Assembly: GCF_019904155.1 (NCBI RefSeq)
Contig: NZ_JAHCMB010000191.1
Span: 161,738 to 202,515 of the forward strand
Reading direction: 5' to 3'
Length of the DNA: 40,778 nucleotides
Source of the DNA: Paenibacillus sinensis
GTDB lineage: Bacteria; Bacillota; Bacilli; Paenibacillales; Paenibacillaceae
This document shows, one piece after another, positions 31,574 to 38,641 of this stretch. How positions within the stretch are numbered: position 1 is the stretch's first letter; the number at the start of each line of letters is the position of its first letter. A program made the translations under genes and the position numbers. Below the pieces are notes generated by a model. The model had not been told where the DNA came from. It saw only the letters and a list, made by a program, of their open reading frames with translations, and ran no database searches.

Positions 31574-32362
31574 TCAAAATAATGTGCTCATGGTTTCAAA
31601 TTTCAGCATCGAGTCTTTTGCACTTCGAAAGAAATCTTTTTCGATCTCAAAGCCGTAACTGTTCCTATTCAGTTCACAGGCAGCTCTCAGTGTAGAAGCA
31701 CTTCCAGCGCACGGGTCAATCACAACGTCGCCCTCATCCGTAAAAATTTCAATTAATTCCTTGAGTATTTTTACTGGCTTCTGTGTTGGGTGAATTTTCG
31801 GATACTCTTTAGCGTTATCTCGCTTCCATTCAAACCAGTTTTTTATCATTCGACCAGTTGTACTTTCCGTTTTCCCGTTTCTAAATTTAGGTAGTTTGTC
31901 ACGATACAACACAACGGCATGTTCAGTGGCTCCCACAATCTTCATGTTAGACTTCAACACCTGAGAGCTTGTGTTCTTCACGAAAAACAACGGGTATGAG
32001 TTTTTAAATCCATATTTCCTGCCGTACTCCTCAATCATTGGCATCTGCTGGTATGAGCAAAATACAATCATGGCAGGGGCTTCATTCTTTTCCTTTGGCT
32101 CCTTCTTCAGCAACTTGCTGCAAAAGTGCATGTACTCGGCCAGGTTGAAGTTCTCGTCCGTTTTAAAGAATGAGGTATTTGCCAACTTGCTCTCGCCATT
32201 TTTATTGTCGCCGTCAACATACCATTGATTGCTTGATGCATAAGCGTTGTTTCCCAGATTGTAAGGAATATCCGCTATAACGAGTTGGGCTTTGGGGATA
32301 TTGTATCTTTTATAATTTTGGAAATGATCATGGTATAATTCCATTTTCACTGTTATTGACAT
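31574..32362 (-). CDS. DNA methyltransferase (N6_N4 type)
   Basis: This 262-residue protein has the amino-methyltransferase catalytic motif as DIPY (residues ~33-36, in VIADIPYNLGNNA) and the SAM-binding motif near its end (VVIDPCAGSASTLRAA), with IHPTQKPV between. The order fits the beta-class N6-adenine or N4-cytosine enzymes. DIPY in place of DPPY is unusual but tolerated in the family. The ATG at 32362 follows GGAGGGATAGACAT. It might protect phage DNA from restriction. Confidence 0.8.
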   Translation of the reverse strand: MSITVKMELYHDHFQNYKRYNIPKAQLVIADIPYNLGNNAYASSNQWYVDGDNKNGESKLANTSFFKTDENFNLAEYMHFCSKLLKKEPKEKNEAPAMIVFCSYQQMPMIEEYGRKYGFKNSYPLFFVKNTSSQVLKSNMKIVGATEHAVVLYRDKLPKFRNGKTESTTGRMIKNWFEWKRDNAKEYPKIHPTQKPVKILKELIEIFTDEGDVVIDPCAGSASTLRAACELNRNSYGFEIEKDFFRSAKDSMLKFETMSTLF

Positions 32363-32376
32363 ATGTCTATCCCTCC

Positions 32377-33120
32377 CTAAAACAGCGTCAACTGCATATT
32401 TCTTAATCGCTCCCTGCCTGCGTCTGCCCAATGCGCTTCCTTCTCGATAGCCAACCATTTACGTCCTGTCCTCGCCGATGCAACAGCCGTGCTGCAGCTC
32501 CCTGCGCAGTTGTCTAGTACCGTGTATCCTGGATTTGTATAAGTCCTGATGAGGTATTCCAGCAACGGGACTGGCTTTTGGTTAGGGTGAATACGATCCG
32601 GATCATCGTTGTTGACAACTGGGAAGTACAGTACGCTTCGTGGGTAACGCTCAGTTGATCCAGCTTCGTTTGACCACGGAATTCCATCGCCATATACCGT
32701 AGATTTGTGATTATTGGTCGCCGCGTGCATGGGCTTATGCCCTTGGCTCATTTGTGGATTGTAGATCGGCGGTTTCTTATAAAAGACCAGGACATATTCA
32801 TGAGCCTGTAGCGGCATAAGTGATTTATTCAGGTGTCCAGTTGCTTTATTTTTCTCCCAAACCCAATCGTATCGGTAAATATTCAGGTTGCTTCCAGCCA
32901 GCACTTTATCAAATGGAGGCTTCGCAAAGAGCAAAATTGCCCCATTGTCTTTGATGATGCGCTCATAAGCTTCCCATAACGGTCCGAATGGCAATATCGA
33001 ATCCCATGGGCTCTGTGTAGTGCCGTATGGTAGGTCACATAGGATCAGGTCAACGCTGCCTGATGGAATGGACGGGAACACGTCGAAGCAATCTGCATTT
33101 ATGACTTGGTTAAGCGTCGT
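32377..33120 (-). CDS. DNA methyltransferase (N6_N4 type), ACG start
   Basis: The protein has DLPYGTTQSPWD (catalytic motif DLPY), IHPNQKPVPLLEYLI and VLDNCAGSCSTAVA (SAM-binding). The typical opening LNQVINADCFDVFPSI lies upstream of any ATG, GTG or TTG; the ribosome binding site AAGGAGG is followed by two ACG codons (33120-33118 and 33117-33115) and CTT AAC. So a near-cognate ACG is the likely initiator; GTG at 33081 would remove conserved residues. About 247 residues. The final residues overlap no neighbour. Confidence 0.75.
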   Translation of the reverse strand, partial: TTLNQVINADCFDVFPSIPSGSVDLILCDLPYGTTQSPWDSILPFGPLWEAYERIIKDNGAILLFAKPPFDKVLAGSNLNIYRYDWVWEKNKATGHLNKSLMPLQAHEYVLVFYKKPPIYNPQMSQGHKPMHAATNNHKSTVYGDGIPWSNEAGSTERYPRSVLYFPVVNNDDPDRIHPNQKPVPLLEYLIRTYTNPGYTVLDNCAGSCSTAVASARTGRKWLAIEKEAHWADAGRERLRNMQLTLF

Positions 33121-33146
33121 TCTCCCTCCTTGTCCCTTATTAGGCC

Positions 33147-33779
33147 TTAAGCAGATTCTTCGTCATCCTCTGGTTCGTCGAACTCCGTAACCGTGACCTC
33201 CCGGAATCTTAGCTTGATATATTCAATTAGAACCAGATACTCCTCACTGTAACGGCTGCCGTCGTGTCGTTTGCGTACCGCAGTTTCAAACTCATTGATC
33301 GTTCCCCGGAAGCATCCGCGCGTTACCTCAATTTCACCTGTCTTGATCGTGTAAGCGGTCAGAGTGCCGTCCTCCGATCCGACAGAGGACGCCCAGAAGA
33401 TATGCTTCCGACTCAGGACCCGAGCGTTGCCGTAGACCCAAGCGTCGCCGGAGACCCGAGCGTCGCCGTAGACCCGAGCGTTGCCGGAGACCCAAGCGTC
33501 GCCGGAGACCCAAGCGTCGCCGTAGACCCAAGCGTCGCCGGAGACCCGAGCGTCGCCGTAGACCCGAGCGTTGCCGGAGACCCAAGCGTCGCCGGAGACC
33601 CGAGCGTTGCCGGAGACCCAAGCGTCGCCGTCTTGATCAAGGTTTTTCTCAGATGCTACCCAGCCTCCGAGTTCTCCTTCTTCGATATCCTGTTCCGGGA
33701 TATCACGTACAGCTTTGATTTGATAGAGTGTGATGCACATCCATTCTTTAGTGGTTTCGGTGAGTACATATTTTTTCAT
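33147..33779 (-). CDS. Hexapeptide-repeat protein
   Basis: The 210-residue protein has a short N-terminal domain, then about 12 perfect hexads of the form GDAWVS/GNARVY (residues ~50-122), which should build a left-handed beta helix, and a globular C-terminal domain with an acidic end. Proteins with such repeats are frequent in phages, usually of unknown function. GAGAGG lies about ten bases before the ATG at 33779. Confidence 0.7.
   Translation of the reverse strand: MKKYVLTETTKEWMCITLYQIKAVRDIPEQDIEEGELGGWVASEKNLDQDGDAWVSGNARVSGDAWVSGNARVYGDARVSGDAWVYGDAWVSGDAWVSGNARVYGDARVSGDAWVYGNARVLSRKHIFWASSVGSEDGTLTAYTIKTGEIEVTRGCFRGTINEFETAVRKRHDGSRYSEEYLVLIEYIKLRFREVTVTEFDEPEDDEESA
33418..33630 (-). 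repeat. 18-bp tandem repeat, about 12 units
   Basis: The DNA repeats with an 18-base period (GACCCGAGCGTTGCCGTA and variants, reading the plus strand), encoding hexads of the protein at 33147. Units differ mainly at two positions (Gly-Asp/Asn, Tyr/Ser). Copy number could vary by slippage. All three minus frames remain open through it, so longer ORFs in other frames are repeat shadows. Confidence 0.85.
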
Positions 33780-33802
33780 AGTTATTCATCCTCTCTTAAT
33801 CT

Positions 33803-33973
33803 TTATCTGTTGTTCCAGGCTTCGTTGTCGTAATCTTCTTCGTCATCTTCTTCAGCGAAATGGCCGAATTCGATTTTGATTAAAAAATCCTTGATAAATC
33901 TCCGCACTTCCGGGTGTGTGTCGTCTTCCCCTGAAAATCCCATCAGGTATTGCTCTACTTTTTGTTGGTCCAC
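33803..33973 (-). CDS. Small acidic protein (56 aa)
   Basis: A GTG start at 33973 with GAGAGG about eleven bases upstream. The product (MDQQKVEQYLMGFSGEDDTH) becomes very acidic (EEDDEEDYDNEAW). It sits between the hexapeptide protein and the gene at 33981 and shares the same operon. No family recognised. Confidence 0.55.
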   Translation of the reverse strand: MDQQKVEQYLMGFSGEDDTHPEVRRFIKDFLIKIEFGHFAEEDDEEDYDNEAWNNR

Positions 33974-33980
33974 TGTATTG

Positions 33981-34133
33981 TCATCCTCTCTGTTCCGTCT
34001 CTTCTTCCCATTGGTCTGCTAAGCTAGTGTCCATTCCAAAGGATTCTAGTCCTTTACGCCACCAGGTTTTAAAGTCTTTGTCCATTAGTTCGTAATCATC
34101 GATATTACGAACATTTTCCGTTGTTACATGCAC
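33981..34133 (-). CDS. Small hypothetical protein (50 aa)
   Basis: The GTG at 34133 stands eight bases after AAAGGA; an ATG three codons upstream (34142) lies immediately after that site. The product (MHVTTENVRNIDDYELMDKD) is acidic with WW near the middle. No family recognised. Confidence 0.55.
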   Translation of the reverse strand: MHVTTENVRNIDDYELMDKDFKTWWRKGLESFGMDTSLADQWEEETEQRG

Positions 34134-34146
34134 TGATTTCATCCTT

Positions 34147-35073
34147 TCAAGCTGATGTATTAAGACGTTGTTCCCGGCGGTCAGGACCGATCATTTCAAT
34201 CTCTATGGCCTTACCTCTTATCCGGCTTGCTATTTTTCCACCATTGATCGGCAAGCGTGTCCTTATCCTGCCAATGGCGTAATTACTGGTCATGATGGTT
34301 ATCTTGTTCTTCTTGTCGCGCTCGTCCAGTATCGAGAACAGCTTCCCTTCGGCCCAATCCTTGTACGGAGCTGTAAATATGTCGTCGATCATTAGGATTG
34401 GCACGTTATAGTACCGCTGAAGGACATCGTTCTCGCTTTCCTCGCTGTCCCTGTTGTAAGTTGACTTGATATCTGAGAACAGCACCTCTTCCGTTACATA
34501 AAGTCCCGGTATTCTGCGGTGAGCCAGTGCATTCGCTATACACTGCATCATGTAAGTCTTTCCGGTTCCGAACGCCTCTTTAGACAATTCAGCAGCCCTC
34601 ATTTCATCACCGAAGATGTACAACCACGTTCCGGATTCCAGATGAGCTTTAATCTCTCTCACAAACTCAATCGCCAACTTGTACTGCTCTCTATTGTCGT
34701 TGTCGATTACTGCCGTTTTGAAGGTGTACCCTCGATCTTTAGCGCTAAAGCTCGCTGTTGGATCATATTTGCTGAATTGGCGCTCGTAATGGCAACTGCA
34801 AAGTTCCACTACTGCCACCTCGTACTTCATCGGTTTGCCATTGTAGGTGTAATCTTCGCTTTCTACCCAGCGCATGGTATTAATGGTCCCGGTGTAATTG
34901 CACTTGGGGCATCCTTCATTCGAAGTTACTGGCAAGTCGTCTGACTTCTTCTGTACTGACTCCTGACTCTCTGCCTGGAGTTCCGACGAAGCGTTCTTCC
35001 CCTCGGCTCGCAGCTTTTCGATTCGCTTCAGAATATCCTGTAATGCCGGCCCCATACTTTCCACCGTTTCCAC
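34147..35073 (-). CDS. DnaC/DnaI-like helicase loader
   Basis: This AAA+ ATPase would place the replicative helicase. Visible: a Zn-like CPKC...CSCH at residues ~55-95, a P-loop AFGTGKTYMM near residue 170, Walker B ILMIDDIF near ~230 and a sensor-like ITIMTSNYAIG. The P-loop is split: GD is followed by ten residues (EMRAAELSKE) before AFGTGKT, where related loaders have GxPGTGKT. Start choice is open (GTG at 35073, GTG at 35064 or ATG at 35055). It overlaps the upstream initiator by up to 158 bases in another frame. Confidence 0.8.
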   Translation of the reverse strand: METVESMGPALQDILKRIEKLRAEGKNASSELQAESQESVQKKSDDLPVTSNEGCPKCNYTGTINTMRWVESEDYTYNGKPMKYEVAVVELCSCHYERQFSKYDPTASFSAKDRGYTFKTAVIDNDNREQYKLAIEFVREIKAHLESGTWLYIFGDEMRAAELSKEAFGTGKTYMMQCIANALAHRRIPGLYVTEEVLFSDIKSTYNRDSEESENDVLQRYYNVPILMIDDIFTAPYKDWAEGKLFSILDERDKKNKITIMTSNYAIGRIRTRLPINGGKIASRIRGKAIEIEMIGPDRREQRLNTSA

Positions 35074-35905
35074 CTCCAGTTATCAGAGTTAGCTTGCTTT
35101 CGTCTTCGATCACCCTTTTGACAACCCAGTTTAAAATGGCCCGGTAATCACTGCTGTACTTCTTACCGCTTGACCCTTTGTAGTTGTCCAATACTTCAAT
35201 CATTCGCTTTACTCGTTCTTCTCCGTGCTCCGTTTGAAGTTTGTCATATTCATCTTGGGTAAGAGAAACGAATTCAGCGAAGTAAATTTTAGGTATAATA
35301 TCTTTCTTTTTATCATTCTTTACCTTCTTATCCTTATTAACATTCTTATTATTGTTCCCCGACTGTTCTTCCACTGTTCCAACAGTGTTCCAACTCTGTT
35401 CCAAGTTGTGTTCCAAGTTGTCATTTACAATGTTGAACAAATCGCTTTGTGACAATGATTTATCGTGTTTATTTACTGTTCCAAGTTCACCAATTCTCGT
35501 GCAATCGTCTTGCATGTAACTTGCATGGTTACTGCTTGCTACTTGCAAAGATCTATCGCTTAAAAATTGATATTCGTCGTAGTTTAGCACAGTAAAGATC
35601 GTACCAAGTTCATGCATTCTCGTGCATATCCTTTGCGAACGTTCTAACTTCTTTATGCAACGGTTTATCACGGAAGTTGAGTATCGCTTAACCTGCCTGT
35701 TTTCGATATACTCCAAATCTTCCTGCAACTTTCTTGTTGATCTGCACCACTCCCCGCGTCGTAAAACAAGATCGTCAGCCAGCCTTACTCCTTCATCCGA
35801 AAATACGGCATTACCATATATGAGAAAGAAAAGGCGAAACTCAACGATGTTTTTCCATATTGGGTTGCCGAACATTTCCCGGCTGGTTTGAAACGATCCA
35901 GCCAT
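34916..35905 (-). CDS. DnaD-like replication initiator
   Basis: The 329-residue protein starts with a winged-helix-like N-terminus (NPIWKNIVEFRLFFLIYGNAVF and GEWCRSTRKLQEDLEYIE) and ends with a DnaD-type C-terminal domain (TEHGEERVKRMIEVLDNYK...YSSDYRAILNWVVKRVIE). Between them lies a low-complexity Asn/Lys/Glu linker. It should bind the origin and recruit the loader encoded next. The linker DNA holds 11-bp iterons and an AT-rich tract. No strong ribosome binding site precedes the ATG at 35905, so coupling to the upstream ribbon-helix-helix gene is likely. Confidence 0.75.
   Translation of the reverse strand: MAGSFQTSREMFGNPIWKNIVEFRLFFLIYGNAVFSDEGVRLADDLVLRRGEWCRSTRKLQEDLEYIENRQVKRYSTSVINRCIKKLERSQRICTRMHELGTIFTVLNYDEYQFLSDRSLQVASSNHASYMQDDCTRIGELGTVNKHDKSLSQSDLFNIVNDNLEHNLEQSWNTVGTVEEQSGNNNKNVNKDKKVKNDKKKDIIPKIYFAEFVSLTQDEYDKLQTEHGEERVKRMIEVLDNYKGSSGKKYSSDYRAILNWVVKRVIEDESKLTLITGGGNGGKYGAGITGYSEANRKAASRGEERFVGTPGRESGVSTEEVRRLASNFE
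35353..35420. repeat. Iterons, putative replication origin
   Basis: On the plus strand TGTTCC-type units start at 35353, 35364, 35375, 35386, 35397 and 35409, i.e. spaced 11 or 12 bases. A further copy is at 35477. Immediately to the left (35280-35352) the DNA is very AT-rich. Iterons plus AT-rich tract inside the initiator gene resemble origins of lambda-like and many Bacillota phages. They encode the protein linker, so repetition could also be due to the peptide. Confidence 0.6.
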
Positions 35906-35908
35906 TGG

Positions 35909-36052
35909 CTACACCGCCCATTTTTTCAGGTACTCTTGGAGCGCCTTATCAAGAAGCTGCTGCATCGGTATTCCGTGCTCAACGCAGAACAACTTAAGTT
36001 TCTTGTGTTCTTGAGGATCAAGACGGTAAGGGATGCTTTTCGTTTTCTCCAT
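35909..36052 (-). CDS. Small ribbon-helix-helix-like protein (47 aa)
   Basis: GGGAG precedes the ATG at 36052. The product has a short basic strand (KTKSIPYRLD) followed by two helices (EHKKLKLFCVEHGI and MQQLLDKALQEYLKKW), matching Arc/CopG-type DNA-binding folds. It is the first gene of the leftward replication operon and may regulate it. Confidence 0.65.
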   Translation of the reverse strand: MEKTKSIPYRLDPQEHKKLKLFCVEHGIPMQQLLDKALQEYLKKWAV

Positions 36053-36082
36053 ATTCTCACTCCCTCATTTTCCTTTGATATC

Positions 36083-36120
36083 ATTGTAGCATATTACCCA
36101 TTATGAGTACAATACTACTC
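36083..36120 (-). promoter_or_regulatory. Leftward early promoter with overlapping operator
   Basis: On the minus strand TTGTAC (36112-36107) and TACAAT (36088-36083) are 18 bases apart and the -10 has an upstream TG (extended -10). The inverted repeat GAGTA-CAATAC-TACTC (36105-36120) covers the -35 box, so a repressor bound there would block the promoter. The divergent gene at 36198 encodes a likely repressor. Confidence 0.65.
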
Positions 36121-36197
36121 AGTTTGTTTCTGATTGATATATTTTTGCGTAACTTAGTGTATGATAAAAATAATTAATCATTGGAACGGTGGTATTC

Positions 36198-36404
36198 ATG
36201 ATCAGAGTCCGATTATCAGAATTAATGGGTTCTCATAAAGTGAAAAGTTTTTCTTCTCTCGAAAAGGAAACCGGAATAACCAGGAAGACACTAGCGAAAC
36301 TCTATGATGGAGAAGGGAAGGGCATTGATTATGCAACGCTCAACGCCCTGTGCATATTCTTCCAATGCCAGCCTGGAGACCTGCTAGAGTACGTACCTGA
36401 CTAA
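36198..36404 (+). CDS. Cro/CI-type repressor (divergent)
   Basis: This 68-residue protein is a compact HTH: VRLSELMGSHKVKSFSSLEK, then ETGITRKTLAKLYDGEGKG (recognition helix) and ALCIFFQCQPGDLLEYV. It is like small Cro/YozG-type repressors. It reads rightward, opposite to almost all other genes. GGTGG stands five bases before the ATG. The palindrome at 36105-36120 in the shared intergenic region is the obvious operator candidate. The stop overlaps the next gene end. Confidence 0.75.
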   Translation: MIRVRLSELMGSHKVKSFSSLEKETGITRKTLAKLYDGEGKGIDYATLNALCIFFQCQPGDLLEYVPD

Positions 36405-36595
36405 GCACTCCTCATCTTCCGCAGCTCCGCTTCCAGCGTCTCCACCTTATGCCGGCTAAACTGGATCATATGCTCGCTATGTTGGATACCGCCGTAGTCG
36501 CCGTATCGCTGTGCTTCATCCAATGCGTTAGCGTACACGATTGCGGCGTTTTCCCATACGTCGATTAAGTATTCTAGGTGTTCTTGTTTGGTCAT
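36401..36595 (-). CDS. Small helical protein (64 aa)
   Basis: The ATG at 36595 overlaps the upstream stop, and GGGAG stands eight bases before it. The product is charged and helical (KQEHLEYLIDVWENAAIVYA and KVETLEAELRKM). It converges with the plus-strand repressor, with a 4-base overlap. No family recognised. Confidence 0.6.
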   Translation of the reverse strand: MTKQEHLEYLIDVWENAAIVYANALDEAQRYGDYGGIQHSEHMIQFSRHKVETLEAELRKMRSA

Positions 36596-36813
36596 GCGCT
36601 ACACTCCCTCTTCTTGGTTCGTTCTTCCTTTGACAACTGCTCCAGCTCCTTGCCGATCTCAATCAGCTTCGGACCTACGTCCTTACACTGCTTGATGCAG
36701 TAGCCATTACGATGCTCATGACTTCTTGGTGAGTAAGGTATTTTGCGTATATCGCATTTGCTGCACGTCTGTAAGAGCTTGTCCATGCTGCGGAGTAGTT
36801 CGGCACGTTTCAT
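36592..36813 (-). CDS. Zinc-finger domain protein (DUF2602-like)
   Basis: The 73-residue product matches small zinc-finger-domain proteins of Bacillales: a helix with CSKC near residue 17, a basic centre, GYCIKQC and GPKLIEIGKELEQL. The Cys residues probably bind zinc. GGAGG precedes the ATG at 36813. The host-borne relatives have no defined role that I know. Confidence 0.7.
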   Translation of the reverse strand: MKRAELLRSMDKLLQTCSKCDIRKIPYSPRSHEHRNGYCIKQCKDVGPKLIEIGKELEQLSKEERTKKRECSA

Positions 36814-37016
36814 TCATCTATCGCCTCCGCTAGTAGTTTCACGATCAGATCTATTTGGTTATGGTCCAAGCTCATGATTACAGCCAACTCACGGAGTCCT
36901 AGAGGACGTCTGATGTTTCTTTCAATAGATTGTGCCAACCAGATATAACGATCCTCTATCGGGCTTGTAGGTGGCTTATAGACGAAGCGATGAAATAGAC
37001 GTTTGATGGCGTTCAT
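36810..37016 (-). CDS. Small hypothetical protein (68 aa)
   Basis: The ATG at 37016 shares a base with the stop of the HNH gene, with GGAGG upstream. The second half (RPLGLRELAVIMSLDHNQID) could be an HTH, so a DNA-binding role is possible. N-terminal part is basic. No family recognised. Confidence 0.55.
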   Translation of the reverse strand: MNAIKRLFHRFVYKPPTSPIEDRYIWLAQSIERNIRRPLGLRELAVIMSLDHNQIDLIVKLLAEAIDE

Positions 37017-37345
37017 TAATTCGCCTCCCTTAACGTTCGTTTGTAGCGAATACCTTCAGGGTTTTCGTCGATATACCTATGACACGCAATACAAGCGTCT
37101 CTGAGGTCGTCTGCTGTGGTCTTGTGTGTTAGCTGCTTACGTCCGGTGATATGCGCCTGTTGGACCGCAGGAGAGCCATTACAGCGTATCTGAAGCTCAC
37201 ATATACCGCCGGATCGCTCCCTAACCTGTTTGCGTACATTTGGACTGATATCTCCCATTTGGCGCTGAGTCAGTTTCACGCGCTTGTGGTGGTCAAGGAT
37301 GCCGTCGCGCCAGGGCATTACGGGTTTCTTCTGCTTCTTTCGCAT
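37016..37345 (-). CDS. HNH-type nuclease-like protein
   Basis: The 109-residue protein has ERSGGICELQIRCNG, QQAHITGRKQLTH and ACIACHRYID, an HNH arrangement with His in HITGRK and CH at the end binding metal. Spacing is somewhat compressed. The ATG at 37345 (MRKKQK) stands seven bases after GAGGGG. Such proteins often act in recombination or packaging, but the gene lies in the early block. Confidence 0.65.
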   Translation of the reverse strand: MRKKQKKPVMPWRDGILDHHKRVKLTQRQMGDISPNVRKQVRERSGGICELQIRCNGSPAVQQAHITGRKQLTHKTTADDLRDACIACHRYIDENPEGIRYKRTLREAN

Positions 37346-37347
37346 GG

Positions 37348-38097
37348 TCATGCCCCTCTCTGATAGTTATTGAGAAGATTGATAAACTCGCTAGCTTCCT
37401 TCTTTGTCATTTCTTTAATGCTCTCCCGGCCTCCAATTTCCATGATCATCCGGCGGAAGTCGTCTTCATCAATGTGCTTTTCGTCCTTAATTCGGTAGCA
37501 GTATTTGATCTGAGCATCACTGACAAGTCCAATAGGACCAGTACCTTTCCCGCTGGCGCGGTTTTGCTGTGCAGCCGGTGCATTCGTTGGTGTAGGCTTG
37601 TCTTGCATCTTAGTTGGAACTGTATTAGCATTGGCAGGATTGTTATGGTTATCGTTACGCTGTTTGGCGTCTGGATCGTCTTCATCCGTTGGCAGTCCCA
37701 AGCTTTTGAGCAAGTAATAACGTTCGGAATAGGTCAAACCGGAACCGTATGCCTTTGAAATCTCGTCTTGCTGTCCGTAATAAGCCCATGTGACAGTTTC
37801 GCGCTCTGATGGATTGTCGCCGTTAATCCAGGTGTAGGCCATTTCGCCTTTTACCACGAAGTCAAGAGCATCTTTCCCTTTGCTGGTCTTGTATGCATGT
37901 GTGTGATGCTCACCAACTTTCGTTGAAGGGAACAGCAGCAGATTAAGCTCGTTCATTTTGTCCTTGATCTTTCCAAGCACCTGATTTCCTGTGACGTAAG
38001 AGTATCCGTAACTCTTTCCGTCCTTTGAGAATCCTTCAGCGACCATGCGAACCTGTACGATTTTTTGCCACAGATTAAGCGGTGTTGCTTCGCTCAT
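37348..38097 (-). CDS. ERF family single-strand annealing protein
   Basis: The 249-residue protein has the ERF signature: KDGKSYGYSYVTGNQVLGKI, a beta core with VTWAYYGQQDEISKAYGSGLTYSERYYLLKSLGL, and DEDDPD. ERF proteins anneal single strands in homologous recombination. A Pro/Thr/Gln linker leads to a C-terminal helical tail. The ATG at 38097 follows GGAGG by nine bases. It overlaps the neighbour at 38075 by 23 bases. Confidence 0.85.
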   Translation of the reverse strand: MSEATPLNLWQKIVQVRMVAEGFSKDGKSYGYSYVTGNQVLGKIKDKMNELNLLLFPSTKVGEHHTHAYKTSKGKDALDFVVKGEMAYTWINGDNPSERETVTWAYYGQQDEISKAYGSGLTYSERYYLLKSLGLPTDEDDPDAKQRNDNHNNPANANTVPTKMQDKPTPTNAPAAQQNRASGKGTGPIGLVSDAQIKYCYRIKDEKHIDEDDFRRMIMEIGGRESIKEMTKKEASEFINLLNNYQRGA

Positions 38098-38323
38098 TGT
38101 TCGATTCCTCCGTTTCAAGCTCATACGTGATTTTTACAGGTACAGCGTAGTAATTCTCCGGATCGTCCGGGGCATAGTAACCGTGCAGAAAGGTTTGTAC
38201 GTCCTCTTTCGCCACCCAGCGGTCTACCTTCATGAAGTCGTTCGTTGGTTCGCAGCGAATATTGATGAAGTGTCCATCCTTATGCCGGATTACGTACCGT
38301 GTACGCTCGTCCCTAGTCTTCAT
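38075..38323 (-). CDS. Small hypothetical protein (82 aa)
   Basis: The product has a beta-rich front (RYVIRHKDGHFINI), a helix-containing centre (WVAKEDVQTFLHGYYAPDDP) and an acidic end. GAGGAG precedes the ATG at 38323. Resembles small early proteins of staphylococcal phages (DUF2483-like) in opening motif only. Role unknown. Confidence 0.6.
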   Translation of the reverse strand: MKTRDERTRYVIRHKDGHFINIRCEPTNDFMKVDRWVAKEDVQTFLHGYYAPDDPENYYAVPVKITYELETEESNNERSNTA

Positions 38324-38445
38324 CTGTACTGCTCCTCGTAACGCTCAACCTCGCATGTCAACATAGCTACTTGCTCCAACAAGTCCTCGTTTTCGGATTT
38401 GAGTTGTTGTATATATTCTTGTAACTGTTCCCAGGATTCAGGCAT
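38320..38445 (-). CDS. Small coiled-coil protein (41 aa)
   Basis: AGGAGG stands nine bases before the ATG at 38445. The product is a single charged helix (MPESWEQLQEYIQQLKSENE) ending CEVERYEEQYR, a clear coiled coil. Its stop overlaps the next start (ATGA). Function unknown. Confidence 0.65.
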   Translation of the reverse strand: MPESWEQLQEYIQQLKSENEDLLEQVAMLTCEVERYEEQYR

Positions 38446-38488
38446 ATTCCATTCCTCCTAAAGTTTTGGTATAATCGAATTATCAATT

Positions 38489-38641
38489 TTATAAAGCAAC
38501 TGACATGGGTGGCCCTCCAACGGCTGCCCATTCTCTTTTTAGCACCCTTGCGTAGTTCAGAAAGCACGTCCTCACCCATCGTTTATCATTCGGCCTCTGC
38601 TTCGCCAGTTCCAGGTATAGCGTCCGGTCCTGTGGGATCAT
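38489..38641 (-). CDS. Small basic protein (50 aa)
   Basis: The ATG overlaps the TGA of the upstream gene. The product (MIPQDRTLYLELAKQRPNDK) continues with RWVRTCFLNYARVLKREW. It is basic and helical, so nucleic-acid binding is possible. A longer open frame in another phase covers the same bases but lacks a ribosome binding site. Between 38446 and 38488 nothing else is seen. Confidence 0.65.
   Translation of the reverse strand: MIPQDRTLYLELAKQRPNDKRWVRTCFLNYARVLKREWAAVGGPPMSVAL

Noticed and set aside
33418..33630. Possible CRISPR array
   Set aside because: The 18-bp units are directly adjacent with no unique spacers and encode a hexapeptide repeat.
33264..33833. Plus-strand ORF rich in DPSVAG repeats
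   Set aside because: It is the antisense reading of the 18-bp repeat that encodes the hexapeptide protein.
38367..38579. 70-codon minus ORF starting MGEDVLSE
   Set aside because: No ribosome binding site; the basic 50-residue gene at 38489 and the coiled-coil gene at 38320 fit the region with overlaps typical of this genome.
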